Assembly (NCBI RefSeq): GCF_004340905.1
Contig: NZ_SLXD01000009.1
Location: 62,001-126,000 of the forward strand
Direction: 5' to 3'
DNA length: 64,000 bases
DNA from: Rubrivivax gelatinosus
Lineage (GTDB): Bacteria; Pseudomonadota; Gammaproteobacteria; Burkholderiales; Burkholderiaceae_C
Positions 21,901 through 40,882 of the stretch are shown here, one piece after another. The notes under the pieces are model-generated. The model was not told where the DNA came from, did not search any database, and saw only the letters and a list, made by a program, of their open reading frames with translations. A program made the translations under genes and the position numbers. How positions within the stretch are numbered: the stretch's first letter is position 1; the number at the start of each line of letters is the position of its first letter.

Positions 21901-22147
21901 CATGACGACCGCGGCCATGGTCTTCGGCATGCTGCCGCTGGCGCTGGCCTTCAACGACGGCGGCGAGATCCAGGCGCCGATGGGCCGCGCGATCATCGGC
22001 GGCGTCATCACCTCGACGCTGCTGACGCTGGTCGTCGTGCCGGTGCTCTACAGCTACCTGGTGCGCGAGCGCAGGCCGAAGCCGGCGCCGGCGGTCGAAC
22101 CGGGCGGCGGGGTGCTGCCGGCGGGGGCGAGCGCCGACCGCGACTGA
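18926..22147 (+). CDS. RND efflux pump, HAE-1 family
   Basis: A 1073-residue proton-driven inner-membrane pump of the AcrB fold. Typical features: N-terminal [29 protein letters not shown], the porter domain, a first TM block with [34 protein letters not shown] (the paired aspartates of the proton relay), a second porter domain and a second TM block with [25 protein letters not shown]. Drug substrates cannot be predicted. A loop of about 60 residues between the first TM block and the second porter domain is rich in Arg ([20 protein letters not shown]). The operon is ended by a strong hairpin. Confidence 0.94.
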   Translation: MWITRVAIRNPVFATMVMVALCVLGLFSYVRLGVEQMPDIALPGAYVEVSYPGASPEAVEREVTKPLEESVNGIAGVKRLTSRSFEGRSQTSIEFTLDTDMGRAMQDVRDRVAAAQARFPDDAEPPLINRFDNENSQPVVALALLSDTRSQRELSIMADQVVSRRLQRVEGVARVDVSGLALREVRIDLDPERLRAYAVTPAEVATALDEANADEPVGLLSNDRADALLRVEGRVRDPRQFEQVIVAHRNGLPLRLGDLGRLVEREREPDSFARLNGRTAINFNVFKQQDANIVATGEKVKEAMDELGRTLPPDTKLELVYAASDWVKGSLVGLRHTLIEGALLTVAIVFLFLHSWRSTVITGLTLPIAVISSFIAVHAFGFTLNFMTMMALSLCIGLLIDDAIVVRENIVRHVHMGKDHYTAADEGTREIGLAVMATTFALCAVFVPVAFMGGIIGKFFYPFGITVVVAVLVSLFVSFTLDPMLSSVWRDPPSARLARLPVIGAMLRGVDRGMDLLHTVYERLIHWAFGPKRWRLFGVPAFARPFGADGLRDRSQRRRWRWATLTPRGVVMAAGGASFVGALMLAPLVGSEFVPQTDEGFTQLSIRMPVGSSLERSDAKVRQVEEIVASFPEVKNVATTVGGQGAGLSTGRNQAVLNISLLDRRERSRTQKQVEDAMRERIAAIPGIETSVGFDRPIYVAILGSDPEGLARVASDFAEKVKKIPGIADVELSVKPGVPAYAVRLLPAAVRELGLTAPQLASSLRAYVNGEAATYWTTPDGEQVEVLLRLPQASREQLEQMRKLPVAFAKDGTPIPLDAVASIESVVNPEVIRRQNLQRREAIFAGVQGRPAGDVGADVQKLIAETSLPPGFSFDVGGQTKDQNEAFQGMLGAMALAVIFIYIVLASQFGSFVQPVAIMASLPLSLIGVMIALLVSGSTLNVFSMIGLVMLMGLVTKNAILLVDFANHARRDGASVHEALLQAGLTRMRPIVMTTAAMVFGMLPLALAFNDGGEIQAPMGRAIIGGVITSTLLTLVVVPVLYSYLVRERRPKPAPAVEPGGGVLPAGASADRD

Positions 22148-22150
22148 AAG

Positions 22151-22178
22151 AAGAAGGCCGCCCGAGGGCGGCCTTCTT
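22151..22178 (+). terminator. Rho-independent terminator of the RND operon
   Basis: A perfect 12-bp stem (AAGAAGGCCGCC / GGCGGCCTTCTT) closes a four-base CGAG loop four bases after the pump stop. The pyrimidine-rich 3' arm and following TTCC supply the weak-pairing tail. Because the stem is symmetrical it would work on both strands. Confidence 0.85.
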
Positions 22179-22307
22179 CCTGGTGCGTGGGTATCGGGCC
22201 GTGCTGGGGCGCACTGCGCGCCGATGACTTTGACGGCATCCCTCTCGGCGCTGCGTGCGCTTGAGAGAATCAGCGGCTGTACTTCTTGATCCGCCCCTCC
22301 CGACCGC

Positions 22308-24882
<2,575 letters not shown>

Positions 24883-24890
<8 letters not shown>

Positions 24891-26151
24891 GCTGCTTCCG
24901 CGAGGCTGGCGAGAGCACTCGTTTGGCGATCTGTGCGAGCGAGTGGTCAATGGCGGGACGCCATCGACCGATGTTCCGTCGTACTGGGGCGGTAAGACTC
25001 CGTGGGTGACTGGCGCAGACTTCACTACGCACGGGATAGGCGAAATCCGGCGCTTCGTGACGGACCTCGGTATTCGATCAAGCCCCGCTTCCGTGGTCAG
25101 GGCGGGTAACTTGCTAGTGGTCACCAGGACGGGGGTTGGAAAGCTGGCCATCGCGCCATTTGACATCGCAATCAGCCAGGACGTTACCGGCGTCTACCTC
25201 GATCGAACTCGTGCCGATGTGGGGTTCGCCTATCACCTTCTTTCTCGCGAGCTTGAGGAACTGAAGAAGCTGAACCAGGGCACCAGTATCAATGGCATCG
25301 TCCGCTCGGATCTCGAGGGGCACCTGGTTCGCATCCCCGGCAGCCTGCGGGAGCAGCAGCGTATCGCCGCGATCCTCGCCAGCCTCGACACCGCCATAGA
25401 AGCCACCGAAGGGCTGATCGAGAAGCACAAACAGATCAAGGCCGGGCTGATGCACGATCTGTTCACGCGGGGAGTGGACGATACGGGACACATCGGGCCG
25501 GCGGCCCAAAATCTCCCGATGGGCTGGCGGTGGGTCCCACTGGGCCAACTCGCCCAGATCGTCAGCGGCGTGACGCTGGGAGGCAAGGGGCCGGAAGCCG
25601 GTGTCACCGTGCCTTACCTCCGCGTGGCCAACGTCCAGGACGGTTATCTTGATCTCGCCGAGGTCAAACCCATCTGTGTTCTGCCCTCCGTGCTCGAGCA
25701 GCTGCGACTGCTGCCGGGCGATGTCCTGATGAATGAAGGTGGTGACTTCGACAAACTTGGTCGAGGCACGGTCTGGGGCGGTGAAATCGAGAACTGCATT
25801 CACCAGAATCATGTCTTCCGTGTGCGTACCAATCGAGCTTCGCTGTTGCCGGAGTACCTGGCTTTCCACTCCGAGTCCGCATACGGCAAACGCTACTTCT
25901 TGATCAGTTCCAAGCAGTCGACGAATCTTGCGTCGATCAACGCAACGCAATTGCGCAACTACCCGATCGCTTTGCCGCCGCTTGATGAGCAGGCGCGAAT
26001 CGTCCAGCAGATCAGTGCGGCCAACGCATATCGGCTTGGGCTGGGGCGCGCCATCGAAAAGCTCCGCATGCAGAAACAAGGCCTGATGCAAGACCTCCTC
26101 ACCGGCAAAGTCCGCGTGCCGCTGCACGAGCCCGAACCCGCCGTCGCCTGA
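24883..26151 (+). CDS. hsdS: Type I restriction-modification specificity subunit
   Basis: A 422-residue HsdS that sets the bipartite DNA target of the complex. Two target-recognition domains (about 8-155 and 215-365) are each followed by a helical spacer. The spacers are visible repeats: [20 protein letters not shown] with [13 protein letters not shown], and [18 protein letters not shown] with [15 protein letters not shown]. The first domain has [16 protein letters not shown], a common HsdS opening. The start ATG at 24883 overlaps the hsdM stop. Base composition is clearly less GC-rich than in all neighbours, with many codons ending in A or T, as expected for specificity genes that are often swapped between strains. 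Confidence 0.94.
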
Positions 26152-26165
26152 GCCACACTCCGGCC

Positions 26166-27730
26166 ATGCCCGCCACGCTGCCGATCAAGCTCGACGACCT
26201 GCTGCAGCAGCGCACGGTCGAAGGTGAGCGCATCGAATACAAGGCCGGCTGGAACCCCGACGCCGTGCTGCGCACGCTGTGCGCCTTTGCCAACGACTTC
26301 GCCAACCTGGGCGGCGGCTACGTGGTCATCGGGCAGGACTGCGACGCCGCTGGCCGCCCCATCTTCCCGCCGGCTGGCCTGGCCGAGAACCAGCTGGACA
26401 GGATCCAGCGCGAGCTGCTCGCGGCCTGCCAGCTGATCCAGCCGCCTTATTTCCCGCTGCTGAGCGTGGTGCAGGTGCAGGGCCGCCACCTCATCGTGCT
26501 GCAGGCGCCTGGCGGCATGAACCGGCCCTACAAGGCGCCGGCGTCCGTGGCGGCCAGACACAAGAGCTGGCACTACTACATCCGCCGCTACAGCAGCACC
26601 GTCGAAGCCAAGGGCGAGGACGAGCAGGAACTGCTGGGCCTGGCGGCCAACGTGCCCTGGGACGACCGGCTGGCGCAACAGGCCCGGGTGGAGGACCTGT
26701 CGCACCCGCTGATGCTGGCGTACCTACACGAGGTGGGCAGCGCGCTGGCCGACGATGCCTCCGGCCTGTCCCTGGCCGAACTCGGGCGGCAGATGAACGT
26801 GGTGGGCGGGCCCAGCGAAGCGCCCTGGCCGAAGAACGTGGGGCTGCTGTTCTTCAACGAAGCGCCGGACCGTTTTTTCCCCTGCACCCAGATCGACGTG
26901 GTGTGGTTCCCCGAGGGTGCCGGCGGCGACCGCTTCGACGAAAAGACCTTCAAGGGCCCGCTGGCGCGCATGACGCGCGAGGCGCTGGCCTACATCCAGC
27001 GCAACTACCTCACCGAAACCGTGCTGAAGCACCCCGACCGGGCCGAAGCCACGCGGGTCTGGAACTTCCCCTACGTGGCCATCGAAGAGGCTTTGGTCAA
27101 CGCCGTCTATCACCGTTCGTACGAAGAGCGCGAGCCGGTGGAGGTGCGCATCAGCCGCGACGAACTGGCGATCCTGAGCTTTCCCGGGCCCGACCGATCC
27201 ATCCGCCTGGCGGACTTCGAGGCCGGCCGGGCCGTGAGCCGGCGCTACCGCAACCGCCGCATCGGCGAGTTCCTGAAGGAGCTGCAGCTCACCGAAGGGC
27301 GCAGCACCGGTGTGCCCAAGATCCTGAAGGCGATGGCTGCCAATGGCTCGCCGCCGCCGGTGTTCGAGACCGACGACGACCGGGCGGCGTATGTGATCCG
27401 GCTGCCGGTGCACCCGCTGGCGCAGGCGGCGGCGCCCGAAGTCACCGGGGAAGTCACCGGGGAAGTCACCGGGGAAGTCACCGGGGAAGTCACCGGGGAA
27501 GTCGCTCGCCTGCTGCGGGCCATCGTCGGCGAGATGTCTCGCCAGCAATTGCAGGATGCACTGGGCCTGCGCCATGAAGACCACTTCCGTGCAGCCTACC
27601 TGGGGCCCGCGCTGGCCAGCGGCTGGATGGCCATGACCTTGCCCGACAAGCCCCGCAGCAGCAGGCAGCGCTACCGCCTCACGGACCAGGGCCGCCAATG
27701 GCTGCAGGCGCACCCGGCCGGTGACCCGTC

Positions 27731-27734
<4 letters not shown>
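26166..27734 (+). CDS. AlbA_2 / GHKL-ATPase protein, RecG-like regulator family, in RM locus
   Basis: A 522-residue accessory protein. Residues about 12-135 form an AlbA_2 (Schlafen-type) domain: EGERIEYKAGWNPDAVLRTLCAFANDFANLGGGYVVIGQD. Residues about 290-415 resemble the C-terminal HATPase_c_4 domain of COG2865 proteins (YVAIEEALVNAVYHRSYEEREPVEVRI, GRSTGVPKILKAM). A spacer of five EVTG units comes next (12-bp DNA repeat), then a winged-helix end (LQDALGLRHEDHFRAAYLGPALASGWM). Such proteins are often called transcription regulators or ATP-dependent helicase-like, but their function is unproven; they recur beside type I RM genes. It lies 14 bases after hsdS and overlaps hsdR by four bases, so it is made with the complex. 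Confidence 0.85.
27438..27503. repeat. 12-bp tandem repeat, 5.5 units, inside the AlbA/ATPase gene
   Basis: Five perfect copies of GAAGTCACCGGG plus half a copy. It is translated as repeated Glu-Val-Thr-Gly between the ATPase and the winged-helix domain. The identity of the copies at DNA level points to recent slippage. Each unit adds four residues without changing frame, so copy number would alter only the linker length. Confidence 0.95.
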
Positions 27735-30992
<3,258 letters not shown>

Positions 30993-31003
<11 letters not shown>

Positions 31004-31718
31004 TGCCGTACCCATCATCCGCAAGGTGAAGGACATCGAGTACCGCCTGCTGCCCGGCACGGCGCGCCAGACCACCGACATCGTCATCGAGCGCGACGGT
31101 TGTGTCACCGTGCGTCCACCCGCGCGCATGACGCCCGAGCAGGTGGACGAGACCGTGCTGAGCCGCAGGCACTGGATCTACCGCAACCTGGCCGAATGGC
31201 GCGACCTGAACGCCACGCGTGTGCTGCGCGAATGGGTGAATGGCGAGAGCTTCCTGTACCTGGGAAGCGCTTACCGCCTGTTGCTGGTGATGGAGCAGGA
31301 CGCGCCCTTGAAGCTGAAGGACGGCCGCTTCTGCCTGCTGCGCAGCGTGGTGGAACAGGGCGGCAAGACGGCCGCTCAGGACGCTTTCCGCGACTTCTAC
31401 GTCGCCAGAGGCCTGGCGCGCCTCGCCCTGCGAGTCGAGCACTTCGCGCCGCGCGTGGGCGTGCAGCCGGGCCCGTTGCAGGTGAAGGATCTGGGCTACC
31501 GCTGGGCCAGCAGCCTGCCTGGCGGAGGCCTGCACTTCCATTGGAAGTGCCTGATGGCTCCGCCCAAGATCACCGACTACATCGTCGTGCACGAGCTGTG
31601 CCACATGCACCACCGCGATCACACCGACCTCTTCTGGAACGAGGTGGACAAGGTGATGCCGGACTACCGCGAGCGCAAAGCGTGGCTGCGGCAGCGGGGG
31701 GCCGGGATGGATCTGTAG
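30993..31718 (+). CDS. YgjP-like M48/DUF45 zinc metallopeptidase
   Basis: A 241-residue protein of the YgjP (DUF45, SprT-like) family. The zinc site is intact: HELCH at 200-204 and the third ligand and tryptophan in HRDHTDLFWNEVDKVMPDY. Family proteins resemble wss1/SprT proteases, but the natural substrate is unknown. It overlaps the hsdR end by 11 bases and is the last gene of the RM operon. Members are repeatedly found next to hsdR in other genomes, which suggests a part in controlling or clearing the complex; that is inference. It converges on the sugar ABC ATPase gene. Confidence 0.88.
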
Positions 31719-31724
31719 TGCGAC

Positions 31725-31742
31725 TCCCGGCGAGAGCCGGGA
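31725..31742. terminator. Bidirectional hairpin between convergent operons
   Basis: TCCCGGC-GAGA-GCCGGGA is a perfect seven-base-pair stem with a GAGA tetraloop, seven bases after the YgjP stop and 21 bases from the ATPase stop on the other strand. There is no T run. It is placed where a shared terminator would be expected. Confidence 0.45.
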
Positions 31743-31763
31743 CACATCGTCAACTCCCCCGCT

Positions 31764-32828
<1,065 letters not shown>

Positions 32829-32831
32829 GGT

Positions 32832-33686
32832 TCAGCCCTTCACCGCGCCGGCCGTCAGGCCGCGCACGAAGTACTTGCCCGCGACGACGTAGACGAAGAG
32901 GGTGGGGAGGGCCGCGATCAGTGCCGCGGCCATGTCGACGTTGTATTCCTTCACGCTGCTGGAGGTGTTGGCGAGGTTGTTGAGACCGACGGTGACCGGC
33001 TTGCTGTCGGCACCGGAGAAGACGACCCCGTAGAGGAAGTCGTTCCAGATGTTGGTGAACTGCCAGATCAGCGTCACGACGAGGATCGGCGTGGACAGCG
33101 GCAGCACGATGCGGGTGAAGATCTTCCAGAAGCCGGCGCCGTCGAGCATCGCGGCCTTGATCAGTTCGTCGGGCAGGCCGACGTAGTAGTTGCGGAAGAA
33201 CAGCGTCGTGCTCGGGATGCCGGCGACGACGTGCACCAGGATCAGGCCCCAGATCGAGCTGGCGATGCCCAGCCAGCCGAGCACCTGGCTCATCGGCAGC
33301 AGCACCACCTGCATCGGCATGAACACGCCGAAGAGCATCAGCGCGAACATCGTCTCGCTGCCGCGGAAGCGCCACTTCGACAGCACGTAGCCGTTGAGCG
33401 AGCCGATCGCCGTCGACACCAGCACCGCCGGCACGACCATCAGCACCGAGTTCATGAAGAAGGGCTTCAGGCCGCCGCAGTCGGTGCCGGTGCAGGCGCT
33501 GCCCCAGGCACGCGCCCAGGCCTCGAGGCTGGGGCTGGTGGGCAGCGACAGCAGGCTGCCGGCGCGCACCTGGTCCATGTCCTTCAGCGAGGTGGTGACC
33601 ATCACGTACAGCGGCGTCAGGAACCAGGCCGCGAACAGCAGCAGGGCCGCCCACAGCAGGGCGCGTTGCACGGCGTGGCGGCTCAT
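32832..33686 (-). CDS. gtsC: Sugar ABC transporter permease, GtsC type
   Basis: A 284-residue inner-membrane permease of the MalG group, about six helices. The EAA loop, the contact to the ATPase, is ELIKAAMLDGAGFWKIFTRIVLPLSTP. Other family marks: FFMNSVLMVVPAVLVSTAIGSLNGYVLSKWRF and WNDFLYGVVFSG. Start ATG at 33686 overlaps the gtsB stop by four bases. The insertion ACTGTDCGGLKPFF after the first helix, with two cysteines, lies in a periplasmic loop and matches what I recall of Gts-type glucose permeases. Confidence 0.9.
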   Translation of the reverse strand: MSRHAVQRALLWAALLLFAAWFLTPLYVMVTTSLKDMDQVRAGSLLSLPTSPSLEAWARAWGSACTGTDCGGLKPFFMNSVLMVVPAVLVSTAIGSLNGYVLSKWRFRGSETMFALMLFGVFMPMQVVLLPMSQVLGWLGIASSIWGLILVHVVAGIPSTTLFFRNYYVGLPDELIKAAMLDGAGFWKIFTRIVLPLSTPILVVTLIWQFTNIWNDFLYGVVFSGADSKPVTVGLNNLANTSSSVKEYNVDMAAALIAALPTLFVYVVAGKYFVRGLTAGAVKG

Positions 33687-34561
33687 CGCTTGGCCCTCAG
33701 TTCGCTGTACAGATAGGGCACGACGATCGCGGCCACCGTGGCCAGCATCACCGTCGCGCTGGCCGCGCCCAGGCCGATCTGGCCGCGCGAGAAGGCCATC
33801 GCGTACATGAAGGTCGCCGGCAGGTCGGTGGCGTAGCCGGGGCCGCCGGCGGTCAGCGCCATCACCAGGTCGAAGCTCTTGATCGCCAGGTGGCTGACGA
33901 CCATCAGCGTGCTGAAGAACACGGGCCTGAGCGTCGGGATCACGATGCGCCAGTAGATCAGCGGCAGGCTCGCGCCGTCGACCTGCGCGGCCTTGATGAC
34001 CGAGTCGTCGATGCCGCGCAGGCCGGCCAGGAACAGCGCCATCACGAAACCCGCGCTCTGCCAGACGCCGGCGATCGCGACGCAGTAGATCGCCTTCTCG
34101 GGGTCCACCAGCCAGCCGAAGCTGAAGCTCTCGAAGCCCCATTGCTGGACCACGTGTTCCAGCCCCAGGCCGGGGTTGAGGATCCACTTCCAGGCCGTGC
34201 CGGTGACGATGAACGAGATCGCCATCGGGTACAGGTAGATCGTGCGCAGCAGGCCTTCGGCGCGGATCTTCTGGTCCAGCAGGATGGCCAGCAGCAGGCC
34301 CAGGGCCATCGCGCCGCCGATGAACAGCGTGCCGAAGATGCCCATGTTGACGAGCGCGACGTGGAAGCGCTCGTTGTCGAACAGGCGCACGTACTGCTCG
34401 AGCCCGACGAATTCGTAGTTGGGCAGCAGCCGCGAGGCCGACAGCGACAGGTAGCCGTTCCAGGCGATCAGCCCGTAGATGAACAGGAACGACAGGACGA
34501 AGGACGGCGCGACGACCAGCTTGGGCAGCCAGCGTGCGCCCGCGGGCGATGAAGACACCAT
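33683..34561 (-). CDS. gtsB: Sugar ABC transporter permease, GtsB type
   Basis: A 292-residue permease of the MalF group, partner of GtsC. It closely follows the glucose-transporter subunit of pseudomonads: WLPKLVVAPSF, LLPNYEFVGLEQYVRLFDNERF, IYLYPMAISFIVTGTAWKW, LNPGLGLEHVVQQWG and the EAA loop DSVIKAAQVDGASLPLIYWRIVIPTLRPVFF. Six membrane helices are visible. It follows the binding-protein gene by 66 bases. Confidence 0.91.
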   Translation of the reverse strand: MVSSSPAGARWLPKLVVAPSFVLSFLFIYGLIAWNGYLSLSASRLLPNYEFVGLEQYVRLFDNERFHVALVNMGIFGTLFIGGAMALGLLLAILLDQKIRAEGLLRTIYLYPMAISFIVTGTAWKWILNPGLGLEHVVQQWGFESFSFGWLVDPEKAIYCVAIAGVWQSAGFVMALFLAGLRGIDDSVIKAAQVDGASLPLIYWRIVIPTLRPVFFSTLMVVSHLAIKSFDLVMALTAGGPGYATDLPATFMYAMAFSRGQIGLGAASATVMLATVAAIVVPYLYSELRAKR

Positions 34562-34627
34562 GGAGGCGGCGGCAGGCGCGCCGCGCCCCGCTGGCGGGGG
34601 ACGCGGCGCGCCGGTTCTACGGCGGGG

Positions 34628-35878
34628 TTACTGGGCCTTGGCGGCGTTGGCGATGCGCGTCATCGCGTCCTTGGCGCTCATCTTGTCGCTGTTCCAGTAC
34701 TGGCTGACGACGTCCTTGATCGCGCCTTCGATGGCCGGGGCGACGGCCATGCCGTGGGCGATCGACGGCACCAGGCCGCCGCTCTTGGACGTGGCGACGA
34801 AGTCCTTGGACGACAGCTTGGCGCAGTCGTCGAACTTGTCCATGTTCATGCCCAGGCGCACCGGGATCGAGCCCTTGTTGAGGTTGAACACCTCCTGGAA
34901 CTCGGGCGACATGATGGCCGCGGCCAGCGCCTTCTGCGCCTTGGTGTTCTCGGCGTTCTTCAGCTTGAACATCGCGAACGAGTCGATGTTGAAGGTGAAG
35001 GCCTGCGCGGTGCCCGGGGCCGGGGCGCAGACGAAGTCCTTGCCCGGCAGCTTGCCGGCGGCGACGAACTCGCCCTTGGCCCAGTCGCCCATCAGCTGCA
35101 TGCCGGCTTCGCCCTTGATGACCATCGCGGTCGCCAGGTTCCAGTCGCGGCCCGGGGCGTTGCGGTCGGTGTAGCCCTTCACGCGCTTGAAGGTCGCGAG
35201 CACCTTCTCCATCGTCGGGCTGTTCAGCGTCGCCGGGTCGAGCTGCACCAGGGCCTTGCGGTAGAACTCGGTGCCGCCGACACCCAGCGCCACGCTCTCG
35301 AAGGTGGTGAAGTCCTGCCAGTTCTGGCCGCCGTGCGCCACGGGGATGATGCCGGCCTTCTTCAGCGCCTCGGCGGCGACGAAGAACTCGTCCCAGGTCG
35401 TCGGCACCTTGACGCCGGCCTTCTTGAAGGCTTCCGGGTTGGCCCACAGCCAGTTCACGCGGTGCACGTTCACCGGCGCGGCGATGTAGCTGCCCTTGTA
35501 CTTCATCACGTCGGCCACGGCCTTGGGCAGCACGGCGTCCCAGTTCTCGGCCTTGGCGACGTCGTCGATGTTGGCGAGCACACCCTCGGCCGCCCATTCC
35601 TGCAGCGCCGGGCCCTTGATCTGCGCCGCGGCCGGGGCGTTGCCCGAGACCACACGCGACTTCAGCACCGTCATCGCCGAGTCGCCGCCACCGCCGGCGA
35701 CCGCGAAGTCCTTCCAGGTGTGGCCCTTGGCCTGCATCGTGGCCTTCAGCGCCGCCGCGGCCTTGGCTTCGCCGCCGCTGGTCCACCAGTGCAGGACCTC
35801 GACTTCGCCGGCCTGGGCCACGCCACAGGCGGCCCATGCGGCGGCGGCCGCCAGCGTGCGGATGGGGATGTGCTTCAT
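34628..35878 (-). CDS. gtsA: Sugar ABC transporter substrate-binding protein, GtsA type
   Basis: A 416-residue periplasmic protein with a signal peptide ending at about residue 23 (GVAQA|GEV). The start of the mature chain, EVEVLHWWTSGGEAKAA, and the internal VHRVNWLWANPEAFKKAG, PTTWDEFFVAAEALKKAGI and GDWAKGEF are typical of glucose/mannose-binding proteins of the GtsA group. It is the first gene of gtsABC plus ATPase, so glucose (or mannose) is the likely cargo; I rate the sugar call as probable, not proven. The region upstream (35879-36128) carries the operon's promoter. Confidence 0.9.
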   Translation of the reverse strand: MKHIPIRTLAAAAAWAACGVAQAGEVEVLHWWTSGGEAKAAAALKATMQAKGHTWKDFAVAGGGGDSAMTVLKSRVVSGNAPAAAQIKGPALQEWAAEGVLANIDDVAKAENWDAVLPKAVADVMKYKGSYIAAPVNVHRVNWLWANPEAFKKAGVKVPTTWDEFFVAAEALKKAGIIPVAHGGQNWQDFTTFESVALGVGGTEFYRKALVQLDPATLNSPTMEKVLATFKRVKGYTDRNAPGRDWNLATAMVIKGEAGMQLMGDWAKGEFVAAGKLPGKDFVCAPAPGTAQAFTFNIDSFAMFKLKNAENTKAQKALAAAIMSPEFQEVFNLNKGSIPVRLGMNMDKFDDCAKLSSKDFVATSKSGGLVPSIAHGMAVAPAIEGAIKDVVSQYWNSDKMSAKDAMTRIANAAKAQ

Positions 35879-36128
35879 GTCCGTCTACCTCGTGTGCGCC
35901 GCTCGTGGCGGCTGTCGTTCGTGGAGGGTGGCGCGCGGCGCCGGCATCGTCGTCGTGGTGACGACGCCGTTACGGCGCTCCGGCGAGGATGCGCCCGTCA
36001 GGCAGTCAGATCAAGGGCCGTAACCCGGTGGAATCCGATGAAAGCGCGCGCTGAGGGCCGGGCGCAACGCCGGCCTCCCATACGCTTGACTCGGTCTGCG
36101 ACCTCGCGTTTGGCGGCTCGCGGCGGCC
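35879..36128. other. Intergenic region upstream of gtsA with palindromes
   Basis: These 250 bases lie between gtsA and sdaA, both on the minus strand. About 70-100 bases before the gtsA start are two adjacent inverted repeats: CGTCGT-GGTG-ACGACG (35951-35966) and CGCCGT-T-ACGGCG (35965-35977). They could bind a sugar-responsive repressor or form a folded leader. No coding frame is convincing and I see no strong promoter hexamers. Confidence 0.4.
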
Positions 36129-37523
36129 TCAGCACTCGACGATGTTGACGGCGAGGCCGCCGCGCGCCGTTTCCTTGTACTTGGTCAGCATGTCGGCGCC
36201 GGTCTCGCGCATGGTCTTGATGACTTGGTCCAGGCTGACCTTGTGCGTGCCGTCGCCGCGCAGCGCGATGCGTGCGGCGTTGATCGCCTTCACCGCGCCC
36301 ATCGCGTTGCGTTCGATGCAGGGGATCTGCACCAGGCCGCCGACCGGGTCGCAGGTCAGGCCCAGGTGGTGCTCCATGCCGATCTCGGCGGCGTTCTCGG
36401 CCTGCGCCGGGCTGCCGCCGAGCACCGCGCACAAGGCCCCGGCGGCCATCGAGCAGGCGACGCCGACCTCGCCCTGGCAGCCGACCTCGGCGCCGGAGAT
36501 GCTGGCGTTCTCCTTGTAGAGCAGGCCGATGGCGCCGGCGGTGAGCAGGAAGTCGACGACGCCGCGCTCGCTGGCGCCGGGCACGAAGCGCATGTAGTAG
36601 TGCAGCACCGCGGGCACGATGCCGGCGGCGCCGTTGGTCGGCGCGGTGACGACCCGGCCGCCGGCGGCGTTCTCCTCGTTGGTGGCGAGCGCGAAGAGGT
36701 TCACCCAGTCGAGCACCGCCAGCGGGTCGGCCGGCGTGCCCTCGGGCTGCTGCGCCTGCAGCGCCTCGGCCAGGTCGGGCGCGCGCCGCCGCACCTTGAA
36801 GCCGCCGGGCAGCGTGCCGCGCGTGCGCATGCCGCGCGCCACGCACTGCTGCATCACCTGCCAGATCGCCAGCAGGCCGGCGTCGATCTCGGCGTCGGTG
36901 CGCCAGTGGCGCTCGTTGCGGCGCATCACGCCGGCGATGTCGCAGCCGAGTTCGGTGGTCAGCGCCAGCAGCTCGGCGGCGGTGTGGAAGGGGTGCGGCA
37001 GCAGCGTCGTGTCGGGCGCGATCACCGGGTGCCGGCTGCCGTCGGCCACGACCTCGTCGCTGACGACGAAGCCGCCGCCCGCCGAGTAGTAGCGGCGTTC
37101 GGCCAGCAGCGCGCCGGCGGCGTCCCAGGCGGCGAAGGCCATGCCGTTGGCGTGGAAGGGCAGGGTCTCGCGGCGGTGGAACTTCAGGTCGCGTTTCTCG
37201 ACGAAGTCCACCGCCTGACGGCCCAGCAGTTCGAGCCGGGCGCCGGTGCGGATCGCCGCCAGCAGCGCCGGCACCTCGTCGATCGGCACCGTGTCGGGCT
37301 CGTGGCCGGCCAGGCCCAGCAGCACCGCGGTGTCGCTGCCGTGGCCCTTGCCGGTGGCGCCCAGCGAGCCGTAGAGCTGCGCGGCGACCCGCGCCGTGCG
37401 CTCCAGCAGGCCTTCGTGCGCCAGCCGCGAGGCGAACAGCCGCGCGGCGCGCATCGGCCCCACGGTGTGGCTGCTGCTCGGCCCGATGCCGATCTTGAAG
37501 AGGTCGAAGACGGAAACGGCCAT
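36129..37523 (-). CDS. sdaA: L-serine ammonia-lyase (iron-sulfur type)
   Basis: A 464-residue L-serine dehydratase that turns serine into pyruvate and ammonia. It opens with [21 protein letters not shown] and has the [26 protein letters not shown] and [24 protein letters not shown] blocks. [19 protein letters not shown] and the C-terminal cysteine at the very end (NIVEC) complete the set. These cysteines hold the 4Fe-4S cluster, and the terminal Cys is thought to act as a fourth ligand. It follows gcvP by 47 bases as the last gene of the glycine operon, where it would drain serine formed from glycine. Confidence 0.95.
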   Translation of the reverse strand: MAVSVFDLFKIGIGPSSSHTVGPMRAARLFASRLAHEGLLERTARVAAQLYGSLGATGKGHGSDTAVLLGLAGHEPDTVPIDEVPALLAAIRTGARLELLGRQAVDFVEKRDLKFHRRETLPFHANGMAFAAWDAAGALLAERRYYSAGGGFVVSDEVVADGSRHPVIAPDTTLLPHPFHTAAELLALTTELGCDIAGVMRRNERHWRTDAEIDAGLLAIWQVMQQCVARGMRTRGTLPGGFKVRRRAPDLAEALQAQQPEGTPADPLAVLDWVNLFALATNEENAAGGRVVTAPTNGAAGIVPAVLHYYMRFVPGASERGVVDFLLTAGAIGLLYKENASISGAEVGCQGEVGVACSMAAGALCAVLGGSPAQAENAAEIGMEHHLGLTCDPVGGLVQIPCIERNAMGAVKAINAARIALRGDGTHKVSLDQVIKTMRETGADMLTKYKETARGGLAVNIVEC

Positions 37524-37570
37524 CGTGACCTCCGACGATGGCGGGCGCGGCGACGGCCGCGCCCGCGGGT

Positions 37571-40459
<2,889 letters not shown>

Positions 40460-40489
40460 GGGCGGGGGACTGCTAGGAGGAAAGGGGGA

Positions 40490-40864
40490 TCAGAGCGTCT
40501 TCAGCAGCGCGTCGTAGGCGGGCGGGTCCATCAGCTGGTCGAACTCGCCCATGTCGGCGACGTGGACCTTGAAGAACCAGCCGTTGCCCATCGGGTCGCT
40601 GTTGGCCAGCGCCGGCTCGTCGCGCAGCGCTTCGTTGACCTCGACGATCTCGCCGCTGACCGGCATGTAGAGGTCGGCGGCGGCCTTCACCGACTCGACG
40701 ACGCCGGCCACCTCGCCCTTCTTGAACGTGCGGCCGACCTCGGGCAGCTCGACGAAGACGACGTCACCGAGCGCGTCCTGCGCGTGCGGCGTGATGCCGA
40801 CGACCGCGGCTTCGTGGTCTTCGATGTTGATCCATTCGTGGTCGGGGGTGAACATGGTGGTCAT
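40490..40864 (-). CDS. gcvH: Glycine cleavage system H protein
   Basis: A 124-residue lipoyl carrier shuttling the aminomethyl group between GcvP, GcvT and the L protein. The sequence is complete: HEWINIEDHEAAVVGITPHAQDALGDVVFVELPEVG, the lipoylated lysine in ESVKAAADLYMPVSGE and GNGWFFKVHVAD near the end. It lies 18 bases after gcvT, with AGGAGA before its ATG. Confidence 0.97.
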   Translation of the reverse strand: MTTMFTPDHEWINIEDHEAAVVGITPHAQDALGDVVFVELPEVGRTFKKGEVAGVVESVKAAADLYMPVSGEIVEVNEALRDEPALANSDPMGNGWFFKVHVADMGEFDQLMDPPAYDALLKTL

Positions 40865-40882
40865 CGGCTTCTCCTGAAGATT

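Noticed and set aside
22230-22258. Sigma-70 promoter with TTGACG for hsdM
   Set aside because: No acceptable -10 box lies at 16-18 bases; I could not support a promoter call for the RM operon.
27438-27503. Possible CRISPR-like array
   Set aside because: The 12-bp units follow each other without spacers and are translated in frame; it is a coding tandem repeat.
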